Assembly (NCBI RefSeq): GCF_020731285.1
Contig: NZ_JAJFOW010000046.1
Span: 1-51,686, forward strand
DNA from: Cohnella baijiui
GTDB lineage: Bacteria; Bacillota; Bacilli; Paenibacillales; Paenibacillaceae
DNA length: 51,686 bases
Reading direction: 5' to 3'
The position numbers and the translations under genes are program-made. This document shows, piece after piece, positions 14,969-23,624 of the stretch (within the stretch, counting starts at the first letter, position 1; each line of letters begins with the position of its first letter). A model generated the notes under the pieces. The model did not search any database and was not told the DNA's origin. It saw nothing but the letters and a program-made list of their open reading frames with translations.

Positions 14969-16347
14969 AGACGCTCTATTTCCGCATCGTCGTCACCTTC
15001 GTCCTCGTCGCCCTGGCCAGCGGCATCGTGGGATTGCTTCTCACCAGCGTGTATTACGAGTTTCTGGTTCGCCCGGACAACGAGCGCAAAGTCGCGGCCG
15101 TCGCAGAGAACGTGCAAGCGCTCTACGAGCAAAGGCCGGTGTCGGATCTGGACGGCTATCTGTCGCGCGTGGCGGCCCTCGGCCTCCAAATCTACGCCGT
15201 CTTTCCCGACGGGCGGCACCGGACGTACGGTTCCCCGTTCAAACGCGGTCAACTGACCGCGGAGCAGGTGCAAGCCGTTCTGAGCGGCGGATCGTACCGC
15301 GGCATGGCCGAGGAGAACCGGAAGCTGGAGCTGCTCGCCTACTTCGAAAACAGCGTGCGCAATACGGTAGGCGTTCCGATACGGACGCCGGCGGGGCCGG
15401 CGGCGCTGTTCATCCGCCCGGATCTCGCCCAGCAGACTGGAGAGGTCCGGGTCATCGTGGCGGTTCTACTGGGCGGCACCTTCGTCGTGAGCCTGCTCCT
15501 GATCGCAGTGCTGTCCCGCTACATCGTCCGGCCGGTCAAGGCGCTCACCCGCGCCACGCGGCGGATCGTCGAAGGGGATTACGAGATCCGGCTGTCGGTC
15601 GGACGACGGGACGAGATCGGCGATCTGGCGCAGCATTTCTCCCGGATGGCCGAGGCAATCCGTCAGCTGGACGAGCGCAGGCAGGCGTTCGTGGCCAACG
15701 TCTCCCACGAGATCCAGTCCCCGCTTACTTCGATCCAAGGCTTCGCCCGCGCCGTGCGCGAGGGAGAGGGGACGCCGGAGGAGCGGGACCGGTACCTGGC
15801 CGTCATCGAGGAAGAGAGCGGGCGGCTGTCCGCCCTCGGCAAGCAGCTGCTGACGCTCGCTTTCCTGGACAAGGACGGCGCCGACCTGGACAAGACGACG
15901 TTCCGCCTCGACGAGCAGATCCGGCAGGCGCTCATTCTGCTGGAATGGCAATGGTCGGAGAAATCGCTCGCCCTGGAGCTGGTCTTGCCGGATACCGAGA
16001 TCTCGGGCGACCGCTCGCTGCTTTACGAGGTGTGGCTGAACCTGATCGCCAACAGCATCAAGTTTTCGAATCCGGAGGGGACGATCGCCGTTCGAATCGC
16101 GGACGGGCCCAAAGGGTCCGTGGCGGTCGAGATTGCGGACACGGGCGTCGGCATCCCCGCCGCCGAGCTCCCCTACATCTTCGAGCGGTTCCACAAGGCC
16201 GATCCCTCGCGGGACCGATCCGCCTCCGGCAGCGGTCTCGGGCTCTCCATCGCGCACAAGATCGTCGCGCTGCACGGCGGCGACATCCTCGTCCGCAGCG
16301 AGCCCGGTCGGGGGACCGCCTTTACCGTGACGCTGCCCCGTTTGTAA
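14965..16347 (+). CDS. hssS: Sensor histidine kinase, HssS-like
   Basis: A 460-residue membrane kinase: TM1 near 8-30, an extracellular domain of about 130 residues (31-160) with YGSPF and FIRPDL segments like those of HssS, TM2 near 162-184, then HAMP (185-235), HisKA with His248 in NVSHEIQSPLTS, and a HATPase domain with GSGLGLSIAHKIV. It is the cognate partner of the overlapping regulator gene. In the family, haem exposure is the trigger; here that is inference from sequence resemblance. Confidence 0.8.
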   Translation: MKTLYFRIVVTFVLVALASGIVGLLLTSVYYEFLVRPDNERKVAAVAENVQALYEQRPVSDLDGYLSRVAALGLQIYAVFPDGRHRTYGSPFKRGQLTAEQVQAVLSGGSYRGMAEENRKLELLAYFENSVRNTVGVPIRTPAGPAALFIRPDLAQQTGEVRVIVAVLLGGTFVVSLLLIAVLSRYIVRPVKALTRATRRIVEGDYEIRLSVGRRDEIGDLAQHFSRMAEAIRQLDERRQAFVANVSHEIQSPLTSIQGFARAVREGEGTPEERDRYLAVIEEESGRLSALGKQLLTLAFLDKDGADLDKTTFRLDEQIRQALILLEWQWSEKSLALELVLPDTEISGDRSLLYEVWLNLIANSIKFSNPEGTIAVRIADGPKGSVAVEIADTGVGIPAAELPYIFERFHKADPSRDRSASGSGLGLSIAHKIVALHGGDILVRSEPGRGTAFTVTLPRL

Positions 16348-16377
16348 TCTCCCGTTCATCGTTCGCTGCTCTGAAAC

Positions 16378-16420
16378 AACACCGCCCCCTTCTTGATCCG
16401 ACGGGGGGGCGGTGTTTTTT
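16378..16420 (+). terminator. Terminator of the HssRS-like operon
   Basis: AACACCGCCCCC pairs with GGGGGCGGTGTT and a T run follows. Confidence 0.9.
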
Positions 16421-16675
16421 GCGATTTCGCCGCGGCGGGAGGGGGAAGAGCCGTGTTGGCCGGGGAGATAGTCGAAAAATCCCAGGAAGGGATTTCCACC
16501 CGCAACGACGAATTTCCTCCCTAGAGCTCCATGATGCACCTTAGGCGGCACCTATGGCATCGAACGGAGCATTGTCCGAATACAATGGAGTACCCCGCCT
16601 GCGACCGGTTGCCGGGAAACGTCTGCCGAGCCGGCTTCGTGGCGGGAGACGGAGGAGTTCGGGGGAGGGTGTCTC
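16421..16675. other. Upstream region of the glycosyltransferase gene
   Basis: No gene was seen. The inverted repeat CATTGT-N6-ACAATG lies at about 16570-16587, with TACAAT inside the right arm as a possible minus-10; no good minus-35 was found. GGGAGGG near 16661-16670 is the ribosome binding site of the next gene. Confidence 0.4.
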
Positions 16676-17800
16676 ATGTGGATCGGATGGATCTTCGCCC
16701 TGCTGGCCGCGGGCGTGCTGGCCGGGTTTGCGCTGTTCCGCCGCCGTACGATCGTTTCCTGCGAAGCGCCCGGGCCTGCCGAGCAGGGACAACCAAGAAA
16801 GCTGTCGGTCATCATTCCGGCGCGCAACGAGGCGTTTAACTTGCCGGGCCTGCTCGCCTCGCTTCGCGAGCAGACGCTGCGGCCGTTCGAGGTCATCGTC
16901 GTGGACGACGACTCCTCCGATGGCACAGCCGACATCGCCCGGCGGTACGGCGCGACCGTCGTGACCCACGAGACGCCTCTCCCGCCGGGCTGGACCGGCA
17001 AGAACTGGGCGCTGCGCACCGGGTACGCGCATGCTGCCGGCGACCTGATCGCCTTCCTTGACGCCGACATTCGCTTAGCCCCGGCGGCGCTGGCCTCGCT
17101 CGTACAGGCGCGGGAGCGGGCGGGCGGCGTCGTTTCCGTCGTTCCCTATCATACGGCCGGCCGCTTTTACGAGCGGCTCGCGCTCATCTTGAACGTCCTG
17201 GGAGTGTTCGCTTTCACTTCGTTCCTGGAGCGGCGCCATCCGACCGGCCTCTACGGATCTTGCATTTTGACGACGCGGGAGGACTACGAGCGAGCCGGCG
17301 GACACGACGGCGTACGGTCCGAAGTGCTGGAGGACCTCAGCTTGGGGGTCCAATACGGGAGGTCCGGCATTTCGGTGACGAATTTCCTGGGCGCCGGCAT
17401 GGTTTCCTTCCGCATGTATCCGCACGGCATCCGCAGCGCCGTCCAAGGGTTCAGCAAAGGCGCGCTCCTCAGCACCTCCAAGCTGAGCGGCTATACCATC
17501 CTGCTCGTCGCCCTGTGGGTCGTCGGGCTGATCGCGGCTGAGCTGGGACTCATTTTCGCCGTCCTTGCCCCAAGCGGCGGAGCCGTCCTCCTCGCGACGG
17601 GCTATCTCCTCTATACGCTGCAGCTCGCCTACTTTATCCGCTATGTCGGAAAGTTCGGCGTCGCGGTGCCGCTCGTGCACCTGCTGTCCACGTTGTCCTT
17701 TCTGTACGTCATGGCTTATTCCGCCTACCGCGTCGTCTTTCGGGGACATGTCACATGGAAAGGCAGACAGATCGAAGTGGGAGGCAAGTCAAGCCGATGA
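16676..17800 (+). CDS. Family 2 glycosyltransferase, CrtQ-like
   Basis: A 374-residue membrane-bound GT2 enzyme: an N-terminal TM helix, a GT-A domain opening with LSVIIPARNEAFNLPGLLASL, VVDDDSSDGTAD and FLDADIRL, the acceptor motif EVLEDLSLG (ED), and a cluster of C-terminal TM helices. It resembles 4,4'-diaponeurosporenoate glycosyltransferase (CrtQ) and related lipid glycosyltransferases. No carotenoid synthase or desaturase is nearby, so the acceptor is not established. It overlaps the acyltransferase gene by 4 bp; paired action on a glycolipid is a reasonable inference, since staphyloxanthin synthesis also pairs a glycosyl- with an acyltransferase. Confidence 0.82.
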   Translation: MWIGWIFALLAAGVLAGFALFRRRTIVSCEAPGPAEQGQPRKLSVIIPARNEAFNLPGLLASLREQTLRPFEVIVVDDDSSDGTADIARRYGATVVTHETPLPPGWTGKNWALRTGYAHAAGDLIAFLDADIRLAPAALASLVQARERAGGVVSVVPYHTAGRFYERLALILNVLGVFAFTSFLERRHPTGLYGSCILTTREDYERAGGHDGVRSEVLEDLSLGVQYGRSGISVTNFLGAGMVSFRMYPHGIRSAVQGFSKGALLSTSKLSGYTILLVALWVVGLIAAELGLIFAVLAPSGGAVLLATGYLLYTLQLAYFIRYVGKFGVAVPLVHLLSTLSFLYVMAYSAYRVVFRGHVTWKGRQIEVGGKSSR

Positions 17801-18414
17801 TTCTATTGTGGACGCTCGCCTCGTTTTTGTCCGGGTCGCTCATGTTCTCGTACGCGCTGGGGAAGCTGGTCCGCCGGAACTTGAGGGAAGTGGGAGACGG
17901 TAACCCCGGGGGCTTGAATCTGTGGCGCGCCGCGGGCATGCCGCTCGGGCTGGCCGGCATCGCGCTGGATTTTCTGAAGGGATACTTGCCCGTGCTGCTG
18001 TTCCTCGGGTCGCCCGCCGCGCATGGTTACGCCCTCGTACCCGTCGCCCTCGCTCCCGTGCTGGGGCATGCCTTTTCTCCGTTCCTGAAAGGAAAGGGAG
18101 GCAAAGCGATCGCGGTCACCTTCGGCGTTTGGAGCGCCGCGACCGATTTCGAAGCCTCGCTGGTCTATGCCGTCGTCCTGGCGATCGCGATGGCCCTTCA
18201 CCGTGGCCTGCGCCGCCGCTTCCCGCCATCATCCCGGGCCGATGCCGTCCAAGTCGCGAGCGGCCTGCTTCCCGTCGGCCTTTACTTGGCCGCACGGGGG
18301 TATCCCGGCGACATCCTGGTGCTCTGGCTGGGCAATTTTCTGCTCATGCTCTACACGCATCGGCGCGAGCTGCGCGGCCTGCTAACCCGCACGGATGAAG
18401 CGGGAGGGAGCTAG
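17797..18414 (+). CDS. PlsY-like glycerol-3-phosphate acyltransferase paralogue
   Basis: A 205-residue multi-TM protein of the PlsY family, which moves acyl groups from acyl-phosphate to glycerol-3-phosphate at the membrane. It keeps the GKGGKA motif (PFLKGKGGKAIAV) and a GDGNPGGLNLWR segment in place of the canonical GNPGATN motif, so substrate specificity may differ from housekeeping PlsY. The start ATG 17797 overlaps the glycosyltransferase stop, behind GGGAGGC; an in-frame ATG upstream lies inside the previous gene. Confidence 0.85.
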   Translation: MILLWTLASFLSGSLMFSYALGKLVRRNLREVGDGNPGGLNLWRAAGMPLGLAGIALDFLKGYLPVLLFLGSPAAHGYALVPVALAPVLGHAFSPFLKGKGGKAIAVTFGVWSAATDFEASLVYAVVLAIAMALHRGLRRRFPPSSRADAVQVASGLLPVGLYLAARGYPGDILVLWLGNFLLMLYTHRRELRGLLTRTDEAGGS

Positions 18415-18448
18415 TCCGTTAGCGGGTCGGCTCTTCTCCATGTTTTGC

Positions 18449-18496
18449 TTGCAAAAACTAATCACATTAGTTATTATAAAACTAACGACATTAGTT
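18449..18496 (+). promoter_or_regulatory. Promoter with two 17-bp palindromic operators
   Basis: Minus-35 TTGCAA (18449-18454) and minus-10 TATTAT (18472-18477) are 17 bp apart. The spacer is filled by the perfect dyad AACTAATCACATTAGTT (18456-18472). A second copy, AACTAACGACATTAGTT (18480-18496), follows with 24 bp between centres and ends just before the GGAGGAG ribosome binding site. This is a classic repressor layout for a TetR- or MarR-type dimer. No regulator gene is adjacent. Confidence 0.8.
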
Positions 18497-18512
18497 AACG
18501 GAGGAGAACGCG

Positions 18513-18995
18513 ATGACGATTTTGCGCGGTACAATTTTGGCTGTCTTTTTTCTGATGGAGCTGGCTTCGCTGGGAGCGCTGGGGTACTGGGGATTTCATC
18601 TCGACCGGAGTCTCTGGGTCCAAATTTTGGCCGGCCTTGGCGCTCCGCTTTTGACTGCTATTTTCTGGGGGGGGGTCGTCGCGCCCAAAGCCACCTTCCC
18701 GGTATCGGTTCCGGTGCGCGCGCTGCTCCAATTCCTCGTGTTCGCGTTGAGCGTGGCCGCCTTGTACGCCTCCGGCCGGACCAGCCTGGCGATTTTGCTG
18801 GGAGCCGTCGTGCTGATCGAGATGATCTTGACGTATACGCTGGATTTTAACGGGACGCCTTCCTCCTTTTTTGAGGAAAGGTGTTTAAAAACGGCTCGTT
18901 GTGGGGAAAGTAATGTTGTGTGTGCCCGCGAGCCGTTCGATTCGGCGCGTCATAGCCGACGGCTTTTCAATCTTGGCCATGCCTCTGCCAAATAA
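18513..18995 (+). CDS. YrdB/DUF2568-like membrane protein with extended C-terminus
   Basis: The first 118 residues match the YrdB (DUF2568) pattern: four hydrophobic helices, GYWGFHLD, ILAGLGAPLLTAIFWG and VAPKA. The family is normally about 115-120 residues long. Here the frame runs on for about 40 hydrophilic residues (from NGTPSS to HASAK) of unrelated look. A TAA is present one base out of frame at the expected end (TTTTAAC near 18848), so a small indel may have removed the native stop. Function is unknown. Expression should be controlled by the twin operators just upstream. Confidence 0.7.
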   Translation: MTILRGTILAVFFLMELASLGALGYWGFHLDRSLWVQILAGLGAPLLTAIFWGGVVAPKATFPVSVPVRALLQFLVFALSVAALYASGRTSLAILLGAVVLIEMILTYTLDFNGTPSSFFEERCLKTARCGESNVVCAREPFDSARHSRRLFNLGHASAK

Positions 18996-19002
18996 TCCAT
19001 GT

Positions 19003-19031
19003 TTGCGTTCTCGGACAAGATGTGTTAAGAT
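19003..19031 (+). promoter_or_regulatory. Promoter of the cold-shock gene
   Basis: TTGCGT and TAAGAT are separated by 17 bp. The start near 19038 would give a 5' leader of about 140 nt. Confidence 0.6.
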
Positions 19032-19061
19032 GACGCTAATTACTTCAAATCTTGACCTGAG

Positions 19062-19119
19062 TTCACATATTGTAGAGGGTTATTATTTTGAGGCGTAATA
19101 ACCTTGTACAATATGTGAA
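19062..19119 (+). promoter_or_regulatory. Long hairpin in the cold-shock leader
   Basis: A perfect 13-bp outer stem pairs TTCACATATTGTA with TACAATATGTGAA. A 4-nt/3-nt internal loop leads to a perfect 8-bp inner stem GGTTATTA/TAATAACC with a 10-nt loop. No T-run follows immediately, so it is not a simple terminator. Long structured leaders are known as temperature sensors of cspA-type mRNAs. Confidence 0.7.
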
Positions 19120-19178
19120 TTTTATTTTCCAAGCAAAATAAAAGATCATGTAGAAAAACATTTTTGGAGGTATTCCAC

Positions 19179-19379
19179 ATGCAACAAGGTACCGTGAAAT
19201 GGTTTAACGCAGAAAAAGGTTTCGGCTTCATCGAAGTCGAAGGCGGCAACGACGTATTCGTTCACTTCTCCGCAATCGTCGGCGAAGGCTTCAAGACGCT
19301 TGACGAAGGTCAACGCGTAGAATTCAACGTCGTTCAAGGCAACCGCGGCCCGCAAGCCGAAAACGTCGTTAAACTGTAA
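19179..19379 (+). CDS. csp: Cold-shock protein (CspA/CspB family)
   Basis: A 66-residue single cold-shock domain with RNP1 (KGFGFIEV) and RNP2 (DVFVHFSAI). The family binds single-stranded nucleic acids as an RNA chaperone. It starts at ATG 19179 behind GGAGG; the ATG-like start 15 bp upstream overlaps that site. The codons are more uniform than in its neighbours, as expected for a highly expressed gene. Confidence 0.97.
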   Translation: MQQGTVKWFNAEKGFGFIEVEGGNDVFVHFSAIVGEGFKTLDEGQRVEFNVVQGNRGPQAENVVKL

Positions 19380-19394
19380 TTCCGCTACAAAAGG

Positions 19395-19424
19395 AAAACC
19401 CGACCGCTTGCGGTCGGGTTTTTC
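19395..19424 (+). terminator. Terminator of the cold-shock gene
   Basis: CCCGACCGC and GCGGTCGGG pair with a short loop and a TTTTT tail. Confidence 0.9.
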
Positions 19425-19477
19425 GCTTTTTCCGGGGAATGCCGCGAGTCTAAGAGATCGCTGCGTCCGGACGAGCC

Positions 19478-20938
19478 TTACATGGAAACGTCGCGTCCCG
19501 TCTGCGATGGCTCATGCAGCGCGAAGAAAGGACGCATCCTCTCGTAAAGGACATAGATGCCGTAGCTTTGCAGAAGGATCAGCACCGGCATGAAGTCGAG
19601 GCGATAGCGGGTTTGCACTTCGATGGCGAGGTGGACCGCTGCGTACCCCAGCCAGAGCAGCAGAGGCAAGATCGGCTCGCGACCCCCTCCGCGCCGAAGC
19701 AGCGCGATCAGCGAAACGAGTCCGAAGGCGCTCAGCGTAACGTACATCGACCGCTCCCACCGATCCAGCAGCCGGGACAGCTCCGGCTTGCCCATCTCTC
19801 CGAGGCTCCACATCGTCGCCGAGTCCGCGCCGCCCCAGAGCAGTACGAGCTTGCGCGCCATGAGCGCTGCTACTTCGCCCTTGTCCGCCAATCGCTCCTT
19901 CACGACGGCGAGCTCCGCCTCGTCCCGTTCCGGTCCGAGCGGGTACCGGGCAGCCAGCTTGGCATCCTCCACCGACCAATTGCCGTCCGTAGCGGCATTC
20001 AGGCCGACCATGAACTTCCAGTAGGGCTCGCGGTTGGACAGCTTGTACGTCGTGACGCCGCCCGCGATGAGCGCGTAGCTTACGACCAGCTGCACGAGAT
20101 AGAATGCCGCGAACACGCCGATCGCCTTGGCGATCGGCGGGCGGGCTCGCAGACGAAAGGCCGGGATCAGCTCGAAGATTAGTACGTACAAGGCGAAGCC
20201 GATCAGGAAGATCGGGCCGAGCGGGCGGATGATATGGCCGAGCCCGAAGGCGAGACCGATGCCGATCCAGCGCCACTTCGCCGCCAGCCCGCGATTCAGG
20301 AGCAGCCAGCAGCCGAGCAGGTACAGGAAAATCGACAGATGCTGATTGGTCAGCACGGAACTCATCAGGACGTGGGGGATATAGCACGCATATAGGAGTC
20401 CGGCCGCCCTGGCGCTGAATTCGTTGAACAGCTTGCCGGCGATCGCGTAGACGAGCAAGGACGTTCCGACGCCGTACAAGACATTCAGCAGCTTCAGTAC
20501 GAGCAGCGAGCCGCCGAACAGCTTGATGACCAGGGCTTCGTACATTGTGAATCCAAGCTGGTAAACCCAGCCGCGGAAGTACTCGTCCGCGCCGAACGAG
20601 AAATCGCCGTGCGCCGCGTTCAGCGCGGCGGCATGCATGAAGGCGAAGTCCGAGGCGGGGGGCGTATCGATCCAGAGCACCCAGACTAGCCGCAAGCCGA
20701 AACCCAACGCCGCCAGCAGCGCGAGATACTGCCGCCGGCTCAGATAACGGTCGGCCGCGTAGCCGGCCAAGAGCATTACGCCCGCTGCGGCAATGACGGC
20801 GGAGCCGATCTTGAGCGGCGAGCCCCACGCGGAGGCGCCGTTCACGAAGGAGGCGGCGAGCGCCGCCGCAAACAGGAGGCAGCCGGCTCCAAGCACGACT
20901 GCCGTGAACATCGATGATAGAGTGCGTTGCTTGCTCAT
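19478..20938 (-). CDS. Polytopic membrane glycosyltransferase (GT39/ArnT-like)
   Basis: A 486-residue protein with about 11-12 TM helices. After TM helices 1-3 comes an acidic loop with DTPPASDFAFMHAAA, the position of the catalytic Asp in dolichol/undecaprenyl-phosphate sugar mannosyl- and aminoarabinose transferases. It also has the typical GLGHIIRPLGPIFL and HLAIEVQTRYRLDFMPVL stretches. It probably moves a sugar from a polyprenyl-phosphate donor at the outer face of the membrane; substrate unknown. The start codon is preceded by AAAGGATAGGAAG. It stands alone, convergent with the cold-shock gene. Confidence 0.85.
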   Translation of the reverse strand: MSKQRTLSSMFTAVVLGAGCLLFAAALAASFVNGASAWGSPLKIGSAVIAAAGVMLLAGYAADRYLSRRQYLALLAALGFGLRLVWVLWIDTPPASDFAFMHAAALNAAHGDFSFGADEYFRGWVYQLGFTMYEALVIKLFGGSLLVLKLLNVLYGVGTSLLVYAIAGKLFNEFSARAAGLLYACYIPHVLMSSVLTNQHLSIFLYLLGCWLLLNRGLAAKWRWIGIGLAFGLGHIIRPLGPIFLIGFALYVLIFELIPAFRLRARPPIAKAIGVFAAFYLVQLVVSYALIAGGVTTYKLSNREPYWKFMVGLNAATDGNWSVEDAKLAARYPLGPERDEAELAVVKERLADKGEVAALMARKLVLLWGGADSATMWSLGEMGKPELSRLLDRWERSMYVTLSAFGLVSLIALLRRGGGREPILPLLLWLGYAAVHLAIEVQTRYRLDFMPVLILLQSYGIYVLYERMRPFFALHEPSQTGRDVSM

Positions 20939-21111
20939 CTTCCTATCCTTTCGTATGGCCTATTCTTTTCTTATCCTAACGGATGAAAGCCGGGGAATCC
21001 GTAGCTAAATAGTCCCAAAAGCTTGCGAAAGCGGCTTCATGGCGCCGCGAAGTAGTATACTTTAGGAGAATTCTTCAGCCAGATCGTACGCACAGAAAGG
21101 TGGAACCCACG

Positions 21112-21705
21112 ATGAACGAGCTGCCTGGGCGGGCGAGAGAAAGCCTGCTCCGCCTTCCGGCACATCCTCCGGCGCCGGGCTCGTCCCGGGACGGAGGCCC
21201 GGAAGCCGGGGCTTTGGAGCGCATCTACCATCGCCTCAATCTCGAGGGCACGGACTTCGCCGGGCGGCACCTCGCGGAAGGGACCTTTTACGGCTCCAAC
21301 CTGCGCGGCGCGAATTTCGGCGGAGCCGATCTGACCGCGGCGCATTTCGTGCGGTCGAGCCTGAAGGGGGCGATTTTCGAGGGCAGTCGGCTGGACCGGA
21401 CGCAGTTCATCTTTTCCGATCTGAGCGGGGTCCGCTTCGACGGCCAGACGCTGACGGGCGCCGTCTTCGAGCACGCCGGACTGATGGGCGCCACCTTTCG
21501 CGGCGCGACGCTGCTGCACGTGACGTTTCGCTTTTTGCGGCGTCACGGGCACCTGTTTGTGCGGCGCAGCAAAGGCCTCGTCGTCGCCCGGTTCGATCCC
21601 CGGGCGGATCAGGCCGATTTTGACGGCGCGCGAATAGACGAGGCGACTTTCGCGCAGCTTCAAGCCGCCGGTGCCGATCTGTCCGGCGTTACGCTGCTCG
21701 CTTAG
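21112..21705 (+). CDS. Pentapeptide-repeat protein
   Basis: A 197-residue protein whose centre (about 45-130) is a run of A(D/N)LXX/F-type pentapeptides (LRGANF, GGADLT, LKGAIF, LSGVRF, LTGAVF, LMGATF), forming a right-handed quadrilateral beta helix. It has a second short run at the C-terminus. Function is unknown; some members mimic DNA and protect gyrase. ATG 21112 follows AAAGGTGG, so I preferred it to an upstream GTG. Its 3' end overlaps the convergent MFS gene by 17 bp. Confidence 0.85.
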   Translation: MNELPGRARESLLRLPAHPPAPGSSRDGGPEAGALERIYHRLNLEGTDFAGRHLAEGTFYGSNLRGANFGGADLTAAHFVRSSLKGAIFEGSRLDRTQFIFSDLSGVRFDGQTLTGAVFEHAGLMGATFRGATLLHVTFRFLRRHGHLFVRRSKGLVVARFDPRADQADFDGARIDEATFAQLQAAGADLSGVTLLA

Positions 21706-22957
21706 CCGGCCGCTCGTACCAGTTGAACATCAGGTAGTAAATCGCGGCGGCCAACAAGGCGAGAATCGCGAGGAGCCCGAAGGTCCACTTATAGCCGATC
21801 CATTCGCTAAGCGGGATCGACAGCGGGGCGATCGTGCGGCCCAACGTGTAGCGGAGGCTCGAAGCCGCGAAATACTGTCCGCGCATGTCCTCCGGCGCGA
21901 GCCGGGAGATGAACGTCTGCTGCGGCCCGGCCGACATGAGTTCGGCCAGCGTGAAGAGCGCGATCACGGAGGCAAAGCCCCAGAAGGTCGTCATCTGGCC
22001 GAACAGCACGATGCTGACGGCATAGATCGCCGTTCCGAATACGAAGACATACCGGTCCCGCAGCTTCTCGAGTCCCTTCGTCACGGCGACGGTGAACAGC
22101 GCAACCAGGAGTCCGTTCAGCGACACGATCGCGCCGAACAGCTGCTGGCCGGTCAGCTCCCACGACCAGTCCCCGAACGCGAAGACTGTCGTACGCGCGA
22201 CGGTCTCCTTGATAAAGACGGGGAAAAGCAGATCGAGCTGCAAGAAGGTTTGCCCGACCAGCACGCCGGCGACAATGAACAGAAGGAATACGCGGTCCGA
22301 CGCGATAATGCGATATTGGCCCAGTTCTTTCAGCACGAATCGGTACCACGGGCCGCTCGTCTCGGGCGACTGCCGCTTCGCCGTAGGCGCGGTTTCCCGG
22401 AGCTTGCCCGAGAGCAGCGCCGCCAGGCCGACGCAGCAGACGCCCGCGGCCGCGAGGACGATCGCCGGGTGGTCCAAAAAGAACAGGGATCCCAGCAGCG
22501 GACCGATGACGACGGCCATGTTGAGCGAAGAATAGAAGACGGCGAAAACTTGTGATTGATGCTGTGGCTCGACCACGTCGGCCACCATCGCCTGGCTCGC
22601 CGGCCAATAGAGAGAGCTGGCGACGCTGGCCGCGCTGAAGCCGGCGAAGGCGAGCGCGGGCGCGTGCAGCAATGGCGTCGCGGCGACGGCGAACAGGCCG
22701 TATCCCGCAGCCTGCACGAACGTTGCGACGACCATCATGCGCTTGCGTCCGAAGCGGTCCGCGCAGTAGCCGCCGAGCAGATTGGCCACGACGGACAAGA
22801 CCTGCGACAGGATCAGCAGCATGCCGGCCGGCCCTTTGCCGAACGCTTCGCTGAAGTAGATTGCGAGAAAAGGAAAGAAAGTCCAAAATAAAACGTTAAT
22901 CGCAAACTCTCCGCCAAGGCGGATTTTCAGGTTGGTATCCCAGTTGCGGATGCGCAT
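21689..22957 (-). CDS. Major facilitator superfamily transporter
   Basis: A 422-residue protein with 12 predicted TM helices and the MFS motif A between TM2 and TM3 (GGYCADRFGRKRMM). It resembles the MdtG/YttB drug-exporter group. It starts at ATG behind AGGAGA. The substrate cannot be predicted. Its last codons overlap the convergent pentapeptide gene. Confidence 0.88.
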   Translation of the reverse strand: MRIRNWDTNLKIRLGGEFAINVLFWTFFPFLAIYFSEAFGKGPAGMLLILSQVLSVVANLLGGYCADRFGRKRMMVVATFVQAAGYGLFAVAATPLLHAPALAFAGFSAASVASSLYWPASQAMVADVVEPQHQSQVFAVFYSSLNMAVVIGPLLGSLFFLDHPAIVLAAAGVCCVGLAALLSGKLRETAPTAKRQSPETSGPWYRFVLKELGQYRIIASDRVFLLFIVAGVLVGQTFLQLDLLFPVFIKETVARTTVFAFGDWSWELTGQQLFGAIVSLNGLLVALFTVAVTKGLEKLRDRYVFVFGTAIYAVSIVLFGQMTTFWGFASVIALFTLAELMSAGPQQTFISRLAPEDMRGQYFAASSLRYTLGRTIAPLSIPLSEWIGYKWTFGLLAILALLAAAIYYLMFNWYERPAKRAA

Positions 22958-23153
22958 GCTTGTCCAAATCTCCTGTAGGCTTCGTAGTTATCCCTCCATC
23001 ATACGACCTGCAGCGAGGATGGACAAGCCGAAGGAAAAAATGGAGATGCGCGGAGCTATGCGAATCCTTGCCCAATACGTACCGGGTTGAAGCGTTCGGC
23101 ACGGCCGCGTCTTCCGTCCCCACACGATTTCTTACGAAAGAAGGCAGCATGAG

Positions 23154-23591
23154 ATGAAATTTACGACAAAAGCGAACGTTGTCGCCTCGAAGCGGGCGTT
23201 GTGGGAAGCTTGGGCGGACGTGTCCGCCTGGCCGCAGTGGGATACGGAGCTGGAAGAGGCGGTACTGGACGGCGCGTTTGCCGTCGGCGCCGAGGGCAGG
23301 ATGAAGGCGAAGAATGGCGGCAGGTGGACCGGGTTCCGAATTGCGAGCATCGAGCCGGCTAGGGGCTATACATGCATCGTGCCGCTGCCTGGGGCAAGAT
23401 TGGAATTTCGCAGGACGTTCCGCGAAACGGAGGGGAACGGCTTGGAAATCGCGCACGTGCTGGATTTTCGAGGCCCGCTCGGCTGGCTGTACGGCTTGAC
23501 GCTCGGGCGGAAGACGCATCGAGCGTATCCGCAGCTCATGGAGCGGTTCGTCGAGCAGGTGATGGCGCGGGAACGCGGAGAATGGCGGTAG
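23154..23591 (+). CDS. SRPBCC family protein
   Basis: A 145-residue START-like protein: MKFTTKANVVASKRALWEAWADVSAWPQWD is the usual beta1-helix opening (about residues 1-30), followed by a beta sheet and a C-terminal helix. Such proteins are probable lipid or hydrophobic ligand carriers. It is convergent with the marR gene, 34 bp away. Confidence 0.83.
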   Translation: MKFTTKANVVASKRALWEAWADVSAWPQWDTELEEAVLDGAFAVGAEGRMKAKNGGRWTGFRIASIEPARGYTCIVPLPGARLEFRRTFRETEGNGLEIAHVLDFRGPLGWLYGLTLGRKTHRAYPQLMERFVEQVMARERGEWR

Positions 23592-23624
23592 CGTCCGGCT
23601 GCCGCCGCAGTGGGGGGCGCTGAA

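Noticed and set aside
21689..21705. Frameshift or fusion of the pentapeptide and MFS genes
   Set aside because: The genes are convergent and merely overlap by 17 bp at their 3' ends.
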